In this document: positions 5,646-8,242 of the stretch, in pieces
Layout of the letters: every line of letters begins with the position of its first letter
Position numbering within the stretch: the first letter of the stretch is position 1
Origin: Dehalococcoidia bacterium
Lineage (GTDB): Bacteria > Chloroflexota > Dehalococcoidia > UBA2247
Reading direction: 5' to 3'
Assembly (NCBI GenBank): GCA_021159955.1
Contig: JAGHDJ010000071.1
Coordinates: 1-8,242, forward strand
DNA: 8,242 nt
Translations under genes and position numbers: made by a program
Notes under the pieces: generated by a model
The model's database searches: none
The model's input: the letters and a program-made list of their open reading frames with translations, nothing else
Told to the model about the DNA's origin: nothing

Positions 5646-7484
5646 TTACAGGTGCTCCTTAACATTCTCCGCCACTTTAGCAGTCATACCATCCACTGCC
5701 GCCAGCTCATCAAGCGAAGCCTCCCGAATGCCCCTGAGCGAACCAAATTTCTTCAAAAGGGCTCCCTTACGCTTGATTCCGATACCGTAAACCTCATTCA
5801 ACCTCGAATCCAGAGCAGATTTTCGCCGCAGAACTACATGATAACCCAGGGCAAAACGGTGCGCCTCATCCCTGATGCGCTGCAGGAGATAGAGCGCCTG
5901 TGAATCCGGCGGCAGTACAACGGGAAACTCAAGCAGAGGGCTGAATATCTCTTCATTCTCCTTTGCCAGAGATACAACGGGAACATTATTCACTCTCATC
6001 TCCCGCATTATCCCCAAAACGGCATTAAGGTGACCCCTGCCGCCATCTATAACTATCAGGTCTGGAACAATAGCCCAACCCAATTTAGAAGCTTTTCCCA
6101 TTGAGGAAGAAAACCCACCGCGAGCAAACCTTCGTTTCAACACCTCACTCATCATGGCGTAGTCATCGGTGCCACTCACAGTCTTTATCTTGAAACGTCT
6201 GTAATAAGCATTACTGGATTCACCATCCTGAAAAACCACCATACTGCCCACTGCGGAGGTTCCACTGATATTGGATATATCGTAGCATTCTATACGACGA
6301 GGCAGTCGCGGCAGATGGAGCTGTTGTTTAAGATGTTCCAGAGCGACGGCTCGTGTCCCGGATTCCGCCATTCTTCTGGTTCGCCAGTGCTCCATACCAA
6401 GACGGGCATTCTCTTCCGCCATCTTCATCAATTCCCTGCCCCTGCCCCGCTTCGGCACCATCAGCTTAACTCTTCTTCCCCTTCTGTTCATCAGCCAATC
6501 CTCAATAAGCTCAACATCCGCAGGCAGCTCCTGAAGGGAAATACGCGGCGGGATACTCAAACTGGCACCATAAAACTGCTTGACAAAGCTGGCGATTACT
6601 TCTCTTGCCTCCTCGCCCTGTGTCCCTGACAGCATAAAGTGCTCCCGTCCGCTCAATTTACCTTCCCGAACGAAGAACACCTCCGCATATGCCCAATTGC
6701 CACAGGCAAGCAGCGCTATTACATCCTGGTCTTTACCAGCAGGTGAGTTTATCTTCTGCCTCTCCGTCACACTCTCCAGCGCCTTTAGCTGTCCGCGCAG
6801 GAGCGCCGCCTTTTCAAACTGCTTCTCCCCGGCAGCCCTCATCATCGCACCCCGTAAATGGCGCACCACTTCTTTCTGCTTGCCCTCAAGAAAAAGAATC
6901 ACCTGTTCTACTACCCTGCGATACTCCTCGCGGCTCACTTTACCGATACAAGGACCAAGACAGCGGTGAATATCATATTCCAGGCATGGCCGGGAAGAAG
7001 TCCCGCTAATAGTCTTCCTGCAGGAGCGGACGGAGAATATCTTTCTGAGCACGTTTACAGTTTGTCTCGCCGCTCCGGAACTGGCAAACGGCCCAAAGTA
7101 ACGAGCCCCGTCCTGCCTTAACTGCCGCGTAAGATAGACCCTTGGCCAATCTTCGTTGAGGGATACCTTGATATAGGGATAGGTCTTATCATCTTTCAAG
7201 CGCACATTATAATAGGGGCGATGTTCCTTTATCAGGTTACATTCCAGTAGAATGGCTTCCTGTTCAGAATCGGTAACTACAAAATCTATATCCACCACGC
7301 GGCACGCCATTCGCCGCGCCTTTGCAGGAAGGTTCTGAGAAGAGGTAAAATACGAACGCACCCTCTGGCGCAGCTTCGCCGCCTTACCGACATACAACAC
7401 CCTGCCCGCCTCATCCTTTAACAGATAAACCCCCGGCCGCAGCGGTAATGCCTCCACTTGATTTGTAATGCATTCGTTTTTCAT
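5646..7484 (-). CDS. uvrC: UvrABC system protein C, excinuclease subunit
   Basis: UvrC makes both incisions around bulky DNA lesions after UvrA/UvrB recognition. The 612-residue protein is complete. A GIY-YIG nuclease domain for the 3' incision covers about 12-95 (LRPGVY at 15-20, LYVGKA at 30-35, followed by an EAILLE segment). Four cysteines, 155, 167, 175 and 179, have the same spacing as the iron-sulfur ligands reported for E. coli UvrC. A UVR motif that contacts UvrB lies near 200-238. The RNase H-like endonuclease for the 5' incision spans about 390-545, with Asp402 in YDISN, Asp441, Asp480 in VIDGG, and His542. A C-terminal helix-hairpin-helix pair covers about 562-612. The ATG at 7484 lacks a strong ribosome-binding site; no better start is seen upstream of the GIY motif. 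It stands alone, convergent with the HAD gene and divergent from acs. Confidence 0.97.
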   Translation of the reverse strand: MKNECITNQVEALPLRPGVYLLKDEAGRVLYVGKAAKLRQRVRSYFTSSQNLPAKARRMACRVVDIDFVVTDSEQEAILLECNLIKEHRPYYNVRLKDDKTYPYIKVSLNEDWPRVYLTRQLRQDGARYFGPFASSGAARQTVNVLRKIFSVRSCRKTISGTSSRPCLEYDIHRCLGPCIGKVSREEYRRVVEQVILFLEGKQKEVVRHLRGAMMRAAGEKQFEKAALLRGQLKALESVTERQKINSPAGKDQDVIALLACGNWAYAEVFFVREGKLSGREHFMLSGTQGEEAREVIASFVKQFYGASLSIPPRISLQELPADVELIEDWLMNRRGRRVKLMVPKRGRGRELMKMAEENARLGMEHWRTRRMAESGTRAVALEHLKQQLHLPRLPRRIECYDISNISGTSAVGSMVVFQDGESSNAYYRRFKIKTVSGTDDYAMMSEVLKRRFARGGFSSSMGKASKLGWAIVPDLIVIDGGRGHLNAVLGIMREMRVNNVPVVSLAKENEEIFSPLLEFPVVLPPDSQALYLLQRIRDEAHRFALGYHVVLRRKSALDSRLNEVYGIGIKRKGALLKKFGSLRGIREASLDELAAVDGMTAKVAENVKEHL

Positions 7485-7500
7485 AACAACTACCAGCTAG

Positions 7501-7509
7501 ATTTTACCA
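7501..7509 (-). promoter_or_regulatory. possible extended -10 promoter for uvrC
   Basis: On the minus strand TG, one base, then TAAAAT (7509 to 7501) forms an extended -10 element. No recognisable -35 lies 16-18 nt upstream. The predicted start near 7494 would give a very short leader, about 10 nt, to the uvrC ATG. Confidence 0.35.
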
Positions 7510-7552
7510 CAGGAACACACAGCCCACACCAGAAGTAATCTCGAAGGACAAA

Positions 7553-7632
7553 ATTAGAAATTTCTTTGCCATTTATCCTCTGAATAACGAAGGTGAATTA
7601 CCTGTATGAAGTCACCAGAGGACATTTCTAAT
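7553..7632. repeat. long imperfect inverted repeat between uvrC and acs
   Basis: The outer arms ATTAGAAAT (7553-7561) and ATTTCTAAT (7624-7632) are perfect complements. The inner arms CCTCTG (7577-7582) and CAGAGG (7616-7621) are also perfect, and GGTGA (7592-7596) can pair with TCACC (7612-7616), competing for one base. The left arm overlaps a 10-bp palindrome, AGAAATTTCT (7557-7566). It lies upstream of the acs -35 and of the uvrC start, so it could be a regulator-binding region, a cruciform, or a remnant of a small inverted-repeat element. The rest of this 272-base intergenic region holds only the promoters noted. Confidence 0.45.
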
Positions 7633-7660
7633 GAGCCTTAACACAGCCAGCACAATCAGC

Positions 7661-7689
7661 TTGACAAAGCACCTGTGTGGATTTATAGT
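7661..7689 (+). promoter_or_regulatory. sigma70-type promoter for acs
   Basis: A perfect TTGACA (7661-7666), a 17-nt spacer and TATAGT (7684-7689, five of six matches) predict a start near 7696 and a leader of about 60 nt. A second -10-like TATAAT at 7708-7713 has no matching -35. Confidence 0.7.
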
Positions 7690-7756
7690 TGTAAGCTAGT
7701 ATATTAGTATAATGGATTAGTGTAAGCAAATAAATAAGGAGGCAAACACAAGAAAT

Positions 7757-8242
7757 ATGGGAGAGAACAAAAAAAATATCACCTCTATGATGGACGAAAC
7801 CCGGATACTCTACCCCCCCAAGGCGCTCAGCGAACAGGCCTACATCAAGAGTCTGGACGAATATAGAGAGATATACAAGCGCTCTATAGAAGATCCAGAA
7901 GGATTCTGGGGCAAGCTAGCTGAGCAACTGGTATGGTTCAAGAAATGGGACAAGGTAGTGGAGTCAAACTTCGCAGAGGGAGAACACAAGTGGTTCACCG
8001 GCGGTAAACTCAACGTATGCTATAACTGCTTGGACAGATACCTCGGGACACCCACCGAGAACAAGCCCGCCATCATCTGGGAAGGCGAACCCGTAGACGA
8101 GAGTATAACTCTCACCTACAAACAGCTGCACCACGAAGTGTGTAAATTTGCCAACGTCTTAAAAAAGCTGGGTGTTAAAAAGGGTGACCGCGTTTCGATA
8201 TACCTGCCTATGATTATCGAACTGCCCATTGCCATGCTCGCC
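7757..8242 (+). CDS. acs: acetyl-CoA synthetase (AMP-forming), N-terminal part (runs off the right edge)
   Basis: Acs activates acetate with ATP and CoA to acetyl-CoA through acetyl-AMP in the cytoplasm. The frame is open for 162 codons to the window edge. It shows the N-terminal ACS region: [12 protein letters not shown] near 40-51, [10 protein letters not shown] near 58-67, [18 protein letters not shown] at 79-96, AIIWEGEP, an ITLTYKQL block near 117-124 that begins the AMP-binding domain, then [14 protein letters not shown]. The core AMP-binding motifs and the acetylatable lysine lie beyond the window. The ATG at 7757 has AAGGAGG (7736-7742) 14 nt upstream, longer than usual, but no better-spaced in-frame start exists. 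Acetate is the likeliest substrate; propionate cannot be excluded without the binding pocket. It diverges from uvrC and has its own strong promoter. Confidence 0.95.
   Translation, partial: MGENKKNITSMMDETRILYPPKALSEQAYIKSLDEYREIYKRSIEDPEGFWGKLAEQLVWFKKWDKVVESNFAEGEHKWFTGGKLNVCYNCLDRYLGTPTENKPAIIWEGEPVDESITLTYKQLHHEVCKFANVLKKLGVKKGDRVSIYLPMIIELPIAMLA

Noticed and set aside
6315..7121. Several overlapping plus-strand ORFs of 87-129 codons inside uvrC
   Set aside because: Antisense shadows of a complete uvrC; compositions rich in Ser, Pro and Arg, with no domain features.

Overview
The window looks like an ordinary chromosomal housekeeping region of a free-living bacterium using the standard bacterial code: TGA is the natural stop of glyA and of the DUF503 gene, and Trp is encoded by TGG throughout. 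Protein content and style (short SSB, zinc-type S18, a PrsA/SurA-like foldase next to homoserine dehydrogenase, DUF503, Cof-like HAD, UvrC, AMP-forming acetyl-CoA synthetase, GC close to half) suggest Chloroflexota, possibly Dehalococcoidia. That assignment is inference only. No mobile element, CRISPR array, tRNA or rRNA was found.

Left block, minus strand (3994 down to 1): glyA, rpsF, ssb, rpsR, a membrane-anchored parvulin-type foldase, and the start of homoserine dehydrogenase (hom), which runs off the left edge. glyA has a good promoter and a leader hairpin with a U-tract that may be an attenuator. A second promoter overlapping the glyA stop codon serves rpsF-ssb-rpsR, which ends at a hairpin terminator at 1329-1349. 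rpsF (protein bS6) is interrupted by one in-frame TGA exactly where the family usually has Trp, and its frame is intact on both sides.

Middle block, plus strand (4087-5630): a DUF503/YlxP-family gene, then 425 bases without a conventional gene, then a Cof-like HAD phosphatase. The 425-base stretch holds the most interesting signal in the window. It has a near-consensus promoter (TTGACA, 17 nt, TAAAAT), a hairpin at the predicted 5' end, a perfect AGGAGG site 8 nt before a 22-codon ORF, a 13-bp helix that competes with a 9-bp helix for the same strand, further hairpins, and a 12-bp terminator. I do not recognise it as any known RNA family. It is either a ribosome-mediated attenuator leader or an independent structured RNA of about 330 nt.

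Right block: uvrC (minus, convergent with the HAD gene, 15-nt gap) and acs (plus, running off the right edge). They diverge from a 272-base intergenic region with a strong acs promoter, a probable extended -10 for uvrC, and a long imperfect inverted repeat.

Functionally the genes cover one-carbon/serine-glycine metabolism (glyA), the ribosome (rpsF, rpsR), DNA replication and repair (ssb, uvrC), protein export and folding (parvulin), Thr/Met precursor synthesis (hom) and acetate activation (acs).
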